Translations under genes and position numbers: made by a program
Shown: positions 1 to 7,205 of the stretch, piece by piece
Layout: each line of letters starts with the position of its first letter
How positions within the stretch are numbered: the stretch's first letter is position 1
The notes under the pieces: model-generated
The model's input: the letters and a program-made list of their open reading frames with translations, nothing else
What the model was told of the DNA's origin: nothing
The model's database searches: none
Source: Rhodanobacter sp.
Lineage (GTDB): Bacteria; Pseudomonadota; Gammaproteobacteria; Xanthomonadales; Rhodanobacteraceae
Length of the DNA stretch: 33,257 bases
Assembly: GCA_022730295.1 (NCBI GenBank)
Contig: DZCM01000019.1
Coordinates: forward strand, 1 to 33,257
Direction of reading: 5' to 3'

Positions 1-723
1 ATAGTTGAGGTTCTCGTTCGGTGATTTCATCAGCACCACGCCGATCACCTTGCCGCTCTCGTCAAGCAGTGGGCCGCCGCTGTTCCCCGGCGAAGCGGCC
101 GCGGAGAAACGGATCCACTTCCACTTGCCGTCTTGAGCTTCCGGGGTGTTGGAGGTGTACAGGCCGTTGCGGATCACCACGCCGGTACCGAGCGCGTTGC
201 CGACCGAATACACGACCTGGTTCAAGGCCGGTGTGGTATCGATCGGCAGCGGCGTGATCTGCGGCGGGTGCTTCAGCGAAAACACCACGAAGTCGCGTCG
301 CAGTGCGAACTTTTCGATCTTGTCGATGGCGTACACCTTGCCCGACGCGTCGCGCAGTTCCGGCGGGCCCCACAGGCTCTGGTAGCTTGCCATCAGCACG
401 TGGCCGGCGGTGACGTAGCGGTTCGGGCCGATCGCGAACGCGGTGCCGATCGAGTAGTACTTGTCGGTGCGTTCCTGATACGGCAGCAGGTCCATCGGCA
501 ACGGTTTTTCGTAGGACAGCGTGTCCTTCGGTTTGGCCGCAACCACTTCGAAGGTCGCCGACTGGATCTCGGGAAGCAAGGCGGGATTGAGCGTGGCATC
601 GGCGTGCGCGGTTCCGAACGCGAGGCACGCGGCGCTCAGGGTGAGCAGCCAGCCGGCAATGCGATGCGCAGTGCGATGTTGCGTGTCGCGCCGTGCACGC
701 GCGGAACCGATCGATGCCGTCAT
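1..723 (-). CDS. Trypsin-like serine protease, exported (3' end outside window)
   Basis: The protein is read from an ATG at 723 down through base 1 without a stop, so 241 residues are seen and the C-terminus is missing. A basic N-terminus with a hydrophobic stretch (about residues 22-40, ending in AHA) looks like a signal peptide, so a periplasmic or secreted enzyme is expected. The S1 catalytic triad can be placed at His108 (TAGHV), Asp144 (RRDFVV) and Ser215 (GNSGGP), the arrangement of S1C/trypsin-2 type endopeptidases such as the DegP/HtrA core. Whether a PDZ domain follows cannot be seen. It is divergent from nothing close by; the next gene lies 83 bp behind its start on the same strand. 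Assignment to the protease fold is firm; the substrate is unknown. Confidence 0.88.
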   Translation of the reverse strand, partial: MTASIGSARARRDTQHRTAHRIAGWLLTLSAACLAFGTAHADATLNPALLPEIQSATFEVVAAKPKDTLSYEKPLPMDLLPYQERTDKYYSIGTAFAIGPNRYVTAGHVLMASYQSLWGPPELRDASGKVYAIDKIEKFALRRDFVVFSLKHPPQITPLPIDTTPALNQVVYSVGNALGTGVVIRNGLYTSNTPEAQDGKWKWIRFSAAASPGNSGGPLLDESGKVIGVVLMKSPNENLNY

Positions 724-806
724 GGGTGAACCTCTGCGGGGAAGGAGGGTGCGAGCCAAACTGCGCGATCTTTGCACAATTGCGGGTCGCCTGCATGGGT
801 GAAACT

Positions 807-1604
807 TCACATGCCGGGGCGGTGCATGATCAGCTCCAGCACGAACTTCGAGCCGAAGAATGCCAGCAGCAGGATCGCCATGCCGGTGAGCGTCAAGCGC
901 ACCGCGCGGTTGCCGCGCCAGCCCCAACGCCAGCGGCCTGCCAGCAGCACGCCGAAAATGATCCACGCCACCAGCGACAGGATCGCGGTGTGGGCCTGGT
1001 GTTGGTCGCGCAGGTTGTGCACGAACAGGATGCCGGAAAGCAGCGTCAATGTGAGCAGCGCGAAGCCGGCGCCGATCAGGCGGAACATCAGCGATTCGGT
1101 TTGCGTCAGCGGCGGCAGGGCGCCGGCCCACGTGTTCAAGCGGCGGCTGCGCAACGCGCGTTCCTGCGTCGCCAGCAGCACTGCCAGCACGGCCGCGATC
1201 GCCAGCAGGCTGAAGGCCAGCAGGGCGATCGTGACGTGCAACTTGATCTGCCAGTCCAGTGGAAATGGTGCTGTCGGCGGCGCGAAAAACTCGTCAATGG
1301 CGAGGAACAATGCGGCCAGCGGGAACAGGATGATGCCGAGCGCCGCGACCGGCCGCGCCAGGTTCACGATCAAGGTCAGCGCTGCGATCACCGCCGCGAC
1401 CAATGACAGCGCGGAGAAAAAATGCAGGTCCACGACGCCGCGGTGGATGCCGAACAGCACCGCGAAGTGCAACAACACGGCGATGGCGCCGATGATGAGC
1501 GCGGAACGGCGCGGTGTGGCGCGGCCCGCTTCGAGCAGCGGCCGTGCCAAGGCGGCGGCGGCGACGATGTACAGCACGATCGAAACCAGTGCCAGCAATT
1601 TCAT
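807..1604 (-). CDS. ypjD: Inner-membrane CcsA/YpjD-like cytochrome c assembly family protein
   Basis: A 265-residue, very hydrophobic protein with about eight membrane segments, starting MKLLALVSIVLY. The pattern of helices, with histidines in the segments near FFAPPTAPFPLDW and IKLHVTIALL, fits the cytochrome c assembly (CcsA/YpjD) family. In E. coli ypjD lies divergent from ffh; here it has the same orientation near ffh, but a hydrolase gene and a repeat have come between. The reading frame stays open to 1814, but the residues before 1604 are not membrane-like and contain shadow-type sequence, so the ATG at 1604 is preferred; an ATG four codons pairs upstream is possible. No heme-handling WWD motif is seen, so a direct role in cytochrome c maturation is only inferred from the family. 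Confidence 0.83.
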   Translation of the reverse strand: MKLLALVSIVLYIVAAAALARPLLEAGRATPRRSALIIGAIAVLLHFAVLFGIHRGVVDLHFFSALSLVAAVIAALTLIVNLARPVAALGIILFPLAALFLAIDEFFAPPTAPFPLDWQIKLHVTIALLAFSLLAIAAVLAVLLATQERALRSRRLNTWAGALPPLTQTESLMFRLIGAGFALLTLTLLSGILFVHNLRDQHQAHTAILSLVAWIIFGVLLAGRWRWGWRGNRAVRLTLTGMAILLLAFFGSKFVLELIMHRPGM

Positions 1605-1698
1605 GGTGGTCGAGTGCATCGGCATTGGGTCAGTGTCGCATACCCGCGGCATGGCGTTCCAACTGGTGCAGGGATCTGCGTGGACGCGCCCATGCCCA

Positions 1699-1712
1699 AT
1701 GGCACGTGCCAT
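1699..1712. promoter_or_regulatory. 14-bp perfect palindrome in divergent intergenic region (candidate operator)
   Basis: ATGGCACGTGCCAT is a perfect 14-bp palindrome lying between the divergent ypjD-like gene and the secreted hydrolase gene. It sits about 16-30 bases upstream of a TATCAT hexamer (1728-1733), where the -35 region of a promoter for the hydrolase gene would be. Position and symmetry suggest a repressor or activator site, but no known regulator motif is recognised, so this is a weak call. Confidence 0.3.
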
Positions 1713-1812
1713 ACCCCACCCGGGCCCTATCATTCCGGGAAGCCGGCGTCGCAGCCAGGTTGCGCAGCAGTATTGGCAGCGGCAGGGCGTGAGCGTCAGC
1801 GAGGAGGATGCC

Positions 1813-3198
1813 ATGCAACGCTCGATCGGATGTATCGCAATGACGGCAATGTTGTTGATGGCGCCCGCGGCCCTTGCCGCGGGTGTGCCACCCGGAGATT
1901 GCGTGGCTCACTCGAAAAAATTGCTCGACGCCATGGTGGATGGTGATTACGCAACGGCGCGTGCGAATTTCAGTGCCGAGATGAAAGCGGCCGCGAGCGC
2001 GGATTTGCTCAAACAAGTGTGGGCAGGGATTCAGGCCGGGTCGGGTGCGCTCAAGGGCCGCGGCGAACCGAGGCAGGTCGCGTCGGAGATGGGGTCCGTG
2101 GTGTTCACGCCCTTGCAGTTCTCCGGTACACCACGGGTTTTCGAAGTGTCCTGCTCCAACGAGGGCGAGGTCGATGGCATCCATTTTCTTTCCCCGCAGG
2201 AGGCCGGCGGCATCGAAGGCGAGCTGGCAGGCGCGGTGGCCAAGCCCGCACGGGCGCCGATCGTCGCGCACGTCGCGGCGGACGGCGTGCGCGTGCAGCC
2301 GCTCGATGTGCCTTCACCGTTGGGGCCGCTGCACGGCGCCTTGACGCTGCCGGCAGGCAAGGGCCCATTCCCGGCGGTGGTGCTGGTGCAAGGGTCGGGT
2401 TCGAGCGACATGGACGAAACGATCGGGCCGAACAAGCCGTTCCGCGACATCGCCGACGGCCTCGCCAAGGCCGGGGTTGCTTCGTTGCGCTACGACAAGC
2501 GTGCCTTCGTGTATCCGCGGCAGGTGGCGGCCGATGCGAAGTTCACCGTCGATGCCGAGGTGACCGGCGATGCGCTCGCCGCGGCGCAGCTTCTGGCGAA
2601 GCAGCAACAGGTCGATCCCCGTCGCATGTTCGTGCTGGGCCTGAGCGAAGGCGGGATGCTCGCTCCGCGCATCGGCCAGCGCGACCCGCGGCTGGCCGGC
2701 ATCATCATGCTGGCGGCACCGGCGCGGCAATTGCTGGAAGTGTCCGCCGAGCAGGTCCGCGAGCTCGCGGCGAAGCATGGTGAGCCGAAAGCCGCGGTCG
2801 ATGCGAACCTCGAGGCGATCGCCGCGGAACGGCAACTGCTCGACAAGGCCGGCCCGCAACACCCGCCCGCGGGATCCTTCCGCGGCGCGCCGCAGAGTTG
2901 GTGGTTGAGCCTGCACGACTACGATCAGGTCGCGGCCGCGAAGGCCTTGTCGATGCCGATCCTGATCTTGCAGGGCGGCAGCGATTTCCAGGTGTCGCCT
3001 GCCAAGGATTACGAGGCCTGGAAGCACGCATTGACCGGCAAGCCCGATGTGACGTTTCACCTGTATCCGGGCTTGAGCCACCTGTTCATGCCCGCCGGCA
3101 AGACCCTGACCATCGCAGATTACGCCAAGCCGGCGCATGTCGATCCGAGTGTGATCGCGGATATCGCCGATTGGATCAAGGTCCAGCCGGCGCGGTGA
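1813..3198 (+). CDS. Secreted DUF3887 plus alpha/beta hydrolase (serine hydrolase)
   Basis: A 461-residue protein. The ATG at 1813 is chosen because a strong GAGGAGG ribosome site lies at 1801-1807 and a clear signal peptide follows (hydrophobic to about residue 23, ALAAG). Residues about 30-130 form a small DUF3887-like domain with a Cys30/Cys114 pair that could form a disulfide. Residues about 155-458 form an alpha/beta hydrolase: oxyanion-type loop VQGSGSS near 193, nucleophile Ser278 in GLSEGG, probable acid Asp391 (GGSDFQV) and His423 (GLSHLF). This domain order is known from predicted periplasmic or cell-surface esterases/acyl hydrolases. The substrate is unknown. The gene lies between ypjD and ffh, which are adjacent in many relatives, and is followed directly by a palindromic repeat, so it may be an insertion. 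Confidence 0.9.
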   Translation: MQRSIGCIAMTAMLLMAPAALAAGVPPGDCVAHSKKLLDAMVDGDYATARANFSAEMKAAASADLLKQVWAGIQAGSGALKGRGEPRQVASEMGSVVFTPLQFSGTPRVFEVSCSNEGEVDGIHFLSPQEAGGIEGELAGAVAKPARAPIVAHVAADGVRVQPLDVPSPLGPLHGALTLPAGKGPFPAVVLVQGSGSSDMDETIGPNKPFRDIADGLAKAGVASLRYDKRAFVYPRQVAADAKFTVDAEVTGDALAAAQLLAKQQQVDPRRMFVLGLSEGGMLAPRIGQRDPRLAGIIMLAAPARQLLEVSAEQVRELAAKHGEPKAAVDANLEAIAAERQLLDKAGPQHPPAGSFRGAPQSWWLSLHDYDQVAAAKALSMPILILQGGSDFQVSPAKDYEAWKHALTGKPDVTFHLYPGLSHLFMPAGKTLTIADYAKPAHVDPSVIADIADWIKVQPAR

Positions 3199-3214
3199 CG
3201 AATATGGATCATTT

Positions 3215-3315
3215 CCCCCTTCGGGACGAAGGGGGGCGCGCGCAACGCGCGCGGGGGGATGCGGAGCGTGTGGCGAAGCGCCATCCCCCTCGATCCCCCT
3301 TCCTGTGGAAGGGGG
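3215..3315. repeat. Composite palindromic intergenic repeat, copy 1
   Basis: A 101-bp element between the hydrolase stop and ffh. Each end is a hairpin: the left end (3215-3235) pairs CCCCCTTCG with CGAAGGGGG, and the right end (3295-3315) pairs CCCCCTTCC with GGAAGGGGG around TGT. Between them lies GGGGGGATGC... and ...GCCATCCCCCTCGAT, which can pair with each other. Copy 2 at 16828-16941 has the same plan. It ends 24 bases before a TAGAAT hexamer (3340-3345) that may be the ffh -10 box. Confidence 0.8.
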
Positions 3316-3372
3316 AAGAAGGCGCCCGCGGTGACCCGCTAGAATGCATGGTTTGACACTGCCAACACCGCC

Positions 3373-4743
3373 ATGTTCGACAACCTGACCCAACGCCTGT
3401 CCACCACCGTCCAGCGTCTGACCGGGCGCGGGCGTTTGACCGAGGAAAACATCCGCGAGGCCTTGCGCGAGGTGCGCGTGGCGCTGCTGGAAGCCGACGT
3501 CGCGCTGCCGGTGGTGCAGGCGCTGGTCGAACGCATCAAGGTGCGCGCGGTCGGTCAGGAAGTGCTGAAGTCGTTGACGCCGGGGCAGGCGCTGATCAAG
3601 GTCGTGCGAGACGAGCTGACCGCGGTGATGGGCACCCAAAACGCCTCGCTCAATCTCGCCGCGACGCCGCCGGCGGTGGTGCTGATGGCGGGCCTGCAGG
3701 GCGCGGGCAAGACCACCACCGTGGCCAAGCTTGCGAAACACCTGATCGAGCGCAAGAAGAAAGTGATGGTGGTGTCGGCCGACGTGTATCGGCCGGCGGC
3801 GATCGAACAGTTGCAGACGCTGGCGGGGCAGGTCGGCGCCGGCTTTATTCCCTCGCAAGCGGGCGACAAGCCAGTCGCGATTGCGAAGGCTGCGGTCGCT
3901 GCCGCCAGGCGCGAAGTCGCCGACGTGCTGATCGTCGACACCGCAGGCCGCACTTCGATCGATCAGGCCATGATGGCCGAGATCAAGCAATTGCATGCGG
4001 CGTTGGATCCGATCGAAACCCTGTTCGTGGTCGATTCGATGACCGGGCAGGACGCCGCGAATACCGCCAAGGCATTCGCGGATGCGCTGCCGCTCACCGG
4101 CGTGATCCTGACCAAGGTCGATGGTGATGCACGCGGCGGCGCGGCGTTGTCGGTGCGTTATGTCACCGGCCGTCCGATCAAGTTTTTGGGCGCCGGCGAG
4201 AAGACCGACGCGTTGGAACCCTTCCATCCCGATCGCATGGCGACGCGTATCCTCGGCATGGGCGACGTGCTTTCGCTCATCGAAAATGTCCAGCAGAAAA
4301 CCGATGCCGACAAGGCCGCCAAACTTGCAGCAAAAGTGGCCAAGGGCAAGCGCTTTGACTTGAACGACATGCGCGACCAGCTCGACCAGATGCTCAACAT
4401 GGGCGGGTTGGCCGGCCTGATGGAGAAACTGCCGGGTGTATCCGGCCTGCCCGACAAGGTGAAGTCACAGGTCAACGACAAGGAAGTGCATCGGATGATG
4501 GCGATCATCGGTTCGATGACCAAGAAGGAACGCCGGCACCCCGATTTGCTGAATGGTTCGCGTCGCGCGCGCGTCGCGCGGGGGTCCGGCACCCAGCCCG
4601 CCGACGTCAACCGCCTGCTGAAGCAATACACGCAAATGGAAAAAATGATGGGCAAGTTCGCCCGCGGCGGCATGAAAGGCCTGATGCGGCAGATGTCCGG
4701 CGCGATGAAAGGCATGGGCGGACGCGGGATGCCGCCGCGCTGA
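3373..4743 (+). CDS. ffh: Signal recognition particle GTPase Ffh (SRP54)
   Basis: The 456-residue GTPase of the signal recognition particle, which binds signal sequences of nascent inner-membrane proteins together with 4.5S RNA and delivers them to FtsY. An N-terminal helical domain (about 1-90) is followed by the G domain with P-loop GLQGAGKTT (107-115), DTAGR (189-193) and TKVDGDARGG (247-256). The methionine-rich M domain follows from about 325, with the conserved RNA-binding stretch around LNGSRRARVARGSG and a Met/Gly-rich end. Length and motifs are normal. No clear ribosome site precedes the ATG; a TAGAAT hexamer at 3340-3345 could be its -10 box, without a good -35. It lies just upstream of, but separate from, the rpsP operon. 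Confidence 0.98.
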   Translation: MFDNLTQRLSTTVQRLTGRGRLTEENIREALREVRVALLEADVALPVVQALVERIKVRAVGQEVLKSLTPGQALIKVVRDELTAVMGTQNASLNLAATPPAVVLMAGLQGAGKTTTVAKLAKHLIERKKKVMVVSADVYRPAAIEQLQTLAGQVGAGFIPSQAGDKPVAIAKAAVAAARREVADVLIVDTAGRTSIDQAMMAEIKQLHAALDPIETLFVVDSMTGQDAANTAKAFADALPLTGVILTKVDGDARGGAALSVRYVTGRPIKFLGAGEKTDALEPFHPDRMATRILGMGDVLSLIENVQQKTDADKAAKLAAKVAKGKRFDLNDMRDQLDQMLNMGGLAGLMEKLPGVSGLPDKVKSQVNDKEVHRMMAIIGSMTKKERRHPDLLNGSRRARVARGSGTQPADVNRLLKQYTQMEKMMGKFARGGMKGLMRQMSGAMKGMGGRGMPPR

Positions 4744-4776
4744 CGGTGCGGGCACCACGCCAATCGCCAAAACCTG

Positions 4777-4805
4777 CTGAAAAATCGCGAAAAGTCCGCT
4801 ACAAT
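4777..4805 (+). promoter_or_regulatory. Sigma-70-type promoter of the rpsP-rimM-trmD-rplS operon
   Basis: CTGAAA (4777-4782; 4 of 6 bases of the -35 consensus) is separated by 17 bases from TACAAT (4800-4805; 5 of 6 of the -10 consensus). Transcription would start near 4812 and give a leader of about 60 bases before rpsP. Position and spacing fit; not confirmed experimentally. Confidence 0.6.
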
Positions 4806-4871
4806 GCCCGGTTTCCGCGTCCGTGATCGCTCCGATAACGGGCCGCATCTGATCCTGTGGAGTCTTGAATC

Positions 4872-5135
4872 ATGGTACGTATTCGTCTTTCGCGCGTCGG
4901 CGCCAAGGGCCGCCCGTTCTACCACGTGGTGGTGACCGACCAGCGCAGCGCGCGCGACGGTCGCAGCATCGAGCGGCTGGGTTATTTCAATCCGGGTGCT
5001 GCAGGCTCGCACGACAAGCGCCTGGTGCTGGATGTCGCGAAGTTGAACGCGTGGGTTGCCAAGGGCGCCCAGTGTTCGGACAAGGTTGCCTCGCTGGCCA
5101 AGGAAGCGGGCAAGCAGCAAGCTGCCGCTGCCTGA
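4872..5135 (+). CDS. rpsP: 30S ribosomal protein S16
   Basis: An 87-residue basic protein beginning [20 protein letters not shown], the unmistakable S16 signature; the GYFNP motif follows near residue 38. S16 is an early-assembling small-subunit protein. It is the first gene of the classic rpsP-rimM-trmD-rplS operon. The short Ala-rich tail is typical. The stop codon lies only 4 bases before the rimM start, indicating coupled translation. Confidence 0.98.
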   Translation: MVRIRLSRVGAKGRPFYHVVVTDQRSARDGRSIERLGYFNPGAAGSHDKRLVLDVAKLNAWVAKGAQCSDKVASLAKEAGKQQAAAA

Positions 5136-5139
5136 TGCA

Positions 5140-5655
5140 ATGAAAGACGGGCGGCGGGTGCTGCTCGGGCGAATCGTGGGCGTGCACGGTGTGCACGGTG
5201 CGGTGAAGCTGGAATCGTTCACCGAGCCGCGCTTGGCAATCTTCGGTTACAAGCCGTGGTTGCTGGAAAGCGAATCCGGCTGCGTCGATGCAGTGGCCGA
5301 AGCGAAAGGACACGCTCAAGGCAAGGGCATCGTGGCGACACTGGGGGGAATCGGTGATCGCGACGCGGCAGCCGGCTTGGTGGGAACCAGGATTTTCGTT
5401 CCGCGCGAAGCGTTGCCGGCGTTGCCCGCTGGCGAGTATTACCAGGTGGACCTGGAAGGTCTGGAAGTGCGGAACCTGGCTGGCGAGTACCTCGGTCGCG
5501 TCAGCCACCTGTTCGACAACGGCGCGCATGATGTCTTGGTGACGCGCGACGAAGCCGGGCGGGAACGCTTGATTCCGTACGTGATCGAGCGGTACGTGAA
5601 ATCGGTCGACATGGATGCGCAGTGCATTACGGTCGACTGGGACAAGGAAGATTAG
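5140..5655 (+). CDS. rimM: Ribosome maturation factor RimM
   Basis: A 171-residue protein that binds S19 and assists maturation of the 30S head. The start [20 protein letters not shown] at 5140 is chosen because GRIVGxHGxxGxVK is the normal N-terminus; an open frame reaching back to 5056 overlaps rpsP and carries no RimM sequence. The N-terminal RimM barrel covers about residues 8-88, and the PRC-barrel covers about 95-168 ([12 protein letters not shown], then LIPYV). There is no clear ribosome site, so translation is probably coupled to rpsP. Confidence 0.96.
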   Translation: MKDGRRVLLGRIVGVHGVHGAVKLESFTEPRLAIFGYKPWLLESESGCVDAVAEAKGHAQGKGIVATLGGIGDRDAAAGLVGTRIFVPREALPALPAGEYYQVDLEGLEVRNLAGEYLGRVSHLFDNGAHDVLVTRDEAGRERLIPYVIERYVKSVDMDAQCITVDWDKED

Positions 5656-5659
5656 GGTC

Positions 5660-6445
5660 GTGCGTGTTGACGTCGTCACGCTATTTCCGGAATTCGTGCA
5701 GCAATGCGCGGGCTTCGGGGTGATCGGACGCGCAGTCGAACGCGGTTTGCTGGATGTGGTGGCGTGGAATCCGCGCGACCATGCCGACGGTGGATATCGC
5801 CGGGTTGACGACACGGTTTGTGGCGGCGGCCCGGGGATGGTGATGTTGATCGAGCCGTTGCGCCGAACCTTGGCGGCGGCGCGGCAGGCGACGAATGGTC
5901 ATGCTGAGCAACCGGCTGATCAACCGGCGCCGGTGATTTATTTGAGTCCGCAGGGAGCGCGGCTCACGCAGGACAAGGTGCGGCAGTTGGCGGCATTGCC
6001 GCGGATGATTTTGCTGTGCGGGCGCTATGAAGGAATCGACGAGCGCCTGATTGAACACGAGGTCGACGAGGAACTGTCGATCGGCGATTACGTGCTGTCG
6101 GGCGGTGAATTGGCCGCGGCGGTGCTGATCGATGCGATCGGCAGGTTGCAGGAAGGCGCGCTGGGCGACACGCAATCCGCCGCGCAGGATTCGTTCTCGG
6201 ACGGCCTGCTGGATTGTCCGCACTACACGCGGCCGGTCAGCGACGAGTACGGCGAGGTGCCGGCAGTGTTGTTGTCGGGTGACCACGCGGCGATCGCACG
6301 CTGGCGACGTATGCAGTCGCTGGGCCGCACTTGGCTGCGACGCCCGGATTTGCTGGAAGGATTGGCGTTGGCGGTTTCAGACCAACGCCTGCTGGAAGAA
6401 TTCATACGCGAACACAAGGGCAACCCCCATGAACAAGATCATTGA
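5660..6445 (+). CDS. trmD: tRNA (guanine-N1-)-methyltransferase TrmD
   Basis: A 261-residue SPOUT methyltransferase that makes m1G37 in tRNAs with G36 and so prevents frameshifting. The GTG at 5660, four bases after the rimM stop, gives the typical N-terminus (M)[11 protein letters not shown]; upstream residues in the same frame overlap rimM. Conserved blocks are [31 protein letters not shown] and the knot region [13 protein letters not shown]. The insert [13 protein letters not shown] after the first third is a variable loop. Its last 17 bases overlap the start of rplS. Confidence 0.97.
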   Translation: MRVDVVTLFPEFVQQCAGFGVIGRAVERGLLDVVAWNPRDHADGGYRRVDDTVCGGGPGMVMLIEPLRRTLAAARQATNGHAEQPADQPAPVIYLSPQGARLTQDKVRQLAALPRMILLCGRYEGIDERLIEHEVDEELSIGDYVLSGGELAAAVLIDAIGRLQEGALGDTQSAAQDSFSDGLLDCPHYTRPVSDEYGEVPAVLLSGDHAAIARWRRMQSLGRTWLRRPDLLEGLALAVSDQRLLEEFIREHKGNPHEQDH

Positions 6446-6809
6446 GCAATTCGAAACCGCACAGATGGGCCGCAAGCTGCCCGAGTTCTCCGCGGGCGAT
6501 ACCGTCATCGTCAACGTGAAGGTCAAGGAAGGCAATCGCGAGCGTGTGCAGGCGTTCGAGGGCGTGGTGATTGCACGCCGCAACCGCGGCCTGCATTCGG
6601 CCTTCACCGTGCGCAAGATGTCGCACGGCACCGGCGTCGAGCGCGTGTTCCAGTCGCATAGCGCGGCGATCGACTCGGTCGAGGTGAAGCGCCACGGCAA
6701 GGTGCGCGGTGCCAAGCTGTACTACCTGCGTGGTCTGGAAGGCAAGGCGGCGCGTATCGCCGAAGATCTCGCCGCGCGCGGCAAGCACGCGGCCGCCAGC
6801 GCCGAATAA
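6429..6809 (+). CDS. rplS: 50S ribosomal protein L19
   Basis: A 126-residue protein starting [13 protein letters not shown], with [16 protein letters not shown] and the basic [16 protein letters not shown] block that define L19, a protein at the 30S-50S interface. It starts inside the end of trmD (17-bp overlap) and is the last gene of the operon; a terminator follows 24 bases after the stop. The Ala-rich C-terminal extension (about ten residues) is common in this lineage. Confidence 0.98.
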   Translation: MNKIIEQFETAQMGRKLPEFSAGDTVIVNVKVKEGNRERVQAFEGVVIARRNRGLHSAFTVRKMSHGTGVERVFQSHSAAIDSVEVKRHGKVRGAKLYYLRGLEGKAARIAEDLAARGKHAAASAE

Positions 6810-6833
6810 GCGCGTTGCACCGGCAGCATCGAG

Positions 6834-6863
6834 AACCGCGCGGAGCGATCCGCGCGGTTTTTT
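6834..6863 (+). terminator. Rho-independent terminator of the rplS operon
   Basis: A perfect 11-bp stem AACCGCGCGGA / TCCGCGCGGTT with a GCGA tetraloop is followed by a run of six T (6858-6863). On the other strand no T-run follows, so it mainly serves the plus-strand operon. Confidence 0.9.
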
Positions 6864-6889
6864 CGTGCCCGGACGGAACTTGAGGATGG

Positions 6890-7205
6890 TCAGCGCACGG
6901 GTGTGCGCGGAACCGTGAAGACACGCGCAAGCGGCCGCCACCAGCGCGGTTGCAGTGCGTCCAGTACTTGCGGAAAGTGAGCGCACAAACTGAAGCCGCA
7001 GCGCGGGTTGATCTCGAAGATCATCGGGTTCCCGTCGACCAGTTTGTAATTGACGCAACACAGGCCGCTGAAGCCCAACGCGGCCAACATCTGCGCGAAG
7101 AGGTCCATGCAAGGCGGGTTCGTGATGGGTACGGCGCGTTCGCAGTGCGCCTGTCCCTTCACGAAAGAGTCGCTCGCGAAAAGGTATTCGCGGCCTGCGC
7201 AGCGT
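6890..7205 (-). pseudogene. C-terminal relic of an ATP-grasp family protein
   Basis: Read on the minus strand, about 105 residues match the end of an ATP-grasp ligase: GREYLFASDSF, ALGFSGLCCVNYK, LVDGNPMIFEINPR. The last block carries the metal-binding Glu and Asn of the fold. Everything upstream (the first two thirds of a normal 300-350-residue protein) is absent: the frame runs directly into the 3' end of the RND transporter gene, whose stop is at 7206. A GTG at 7162 would allow a 90-residue product, but such a fragment lacks the nucleotide-binding lobe. The simplest reading is a gene truncated when the efflux operon arrived. The original substrate cannot be told. Confidence 0.7.

Noticed and set aside
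2314-4227. A 637-codon minus-strand open frame
   Set aside because: It spans antisense over the hydrolase gene, the repeat and ffh; no motif is visible.
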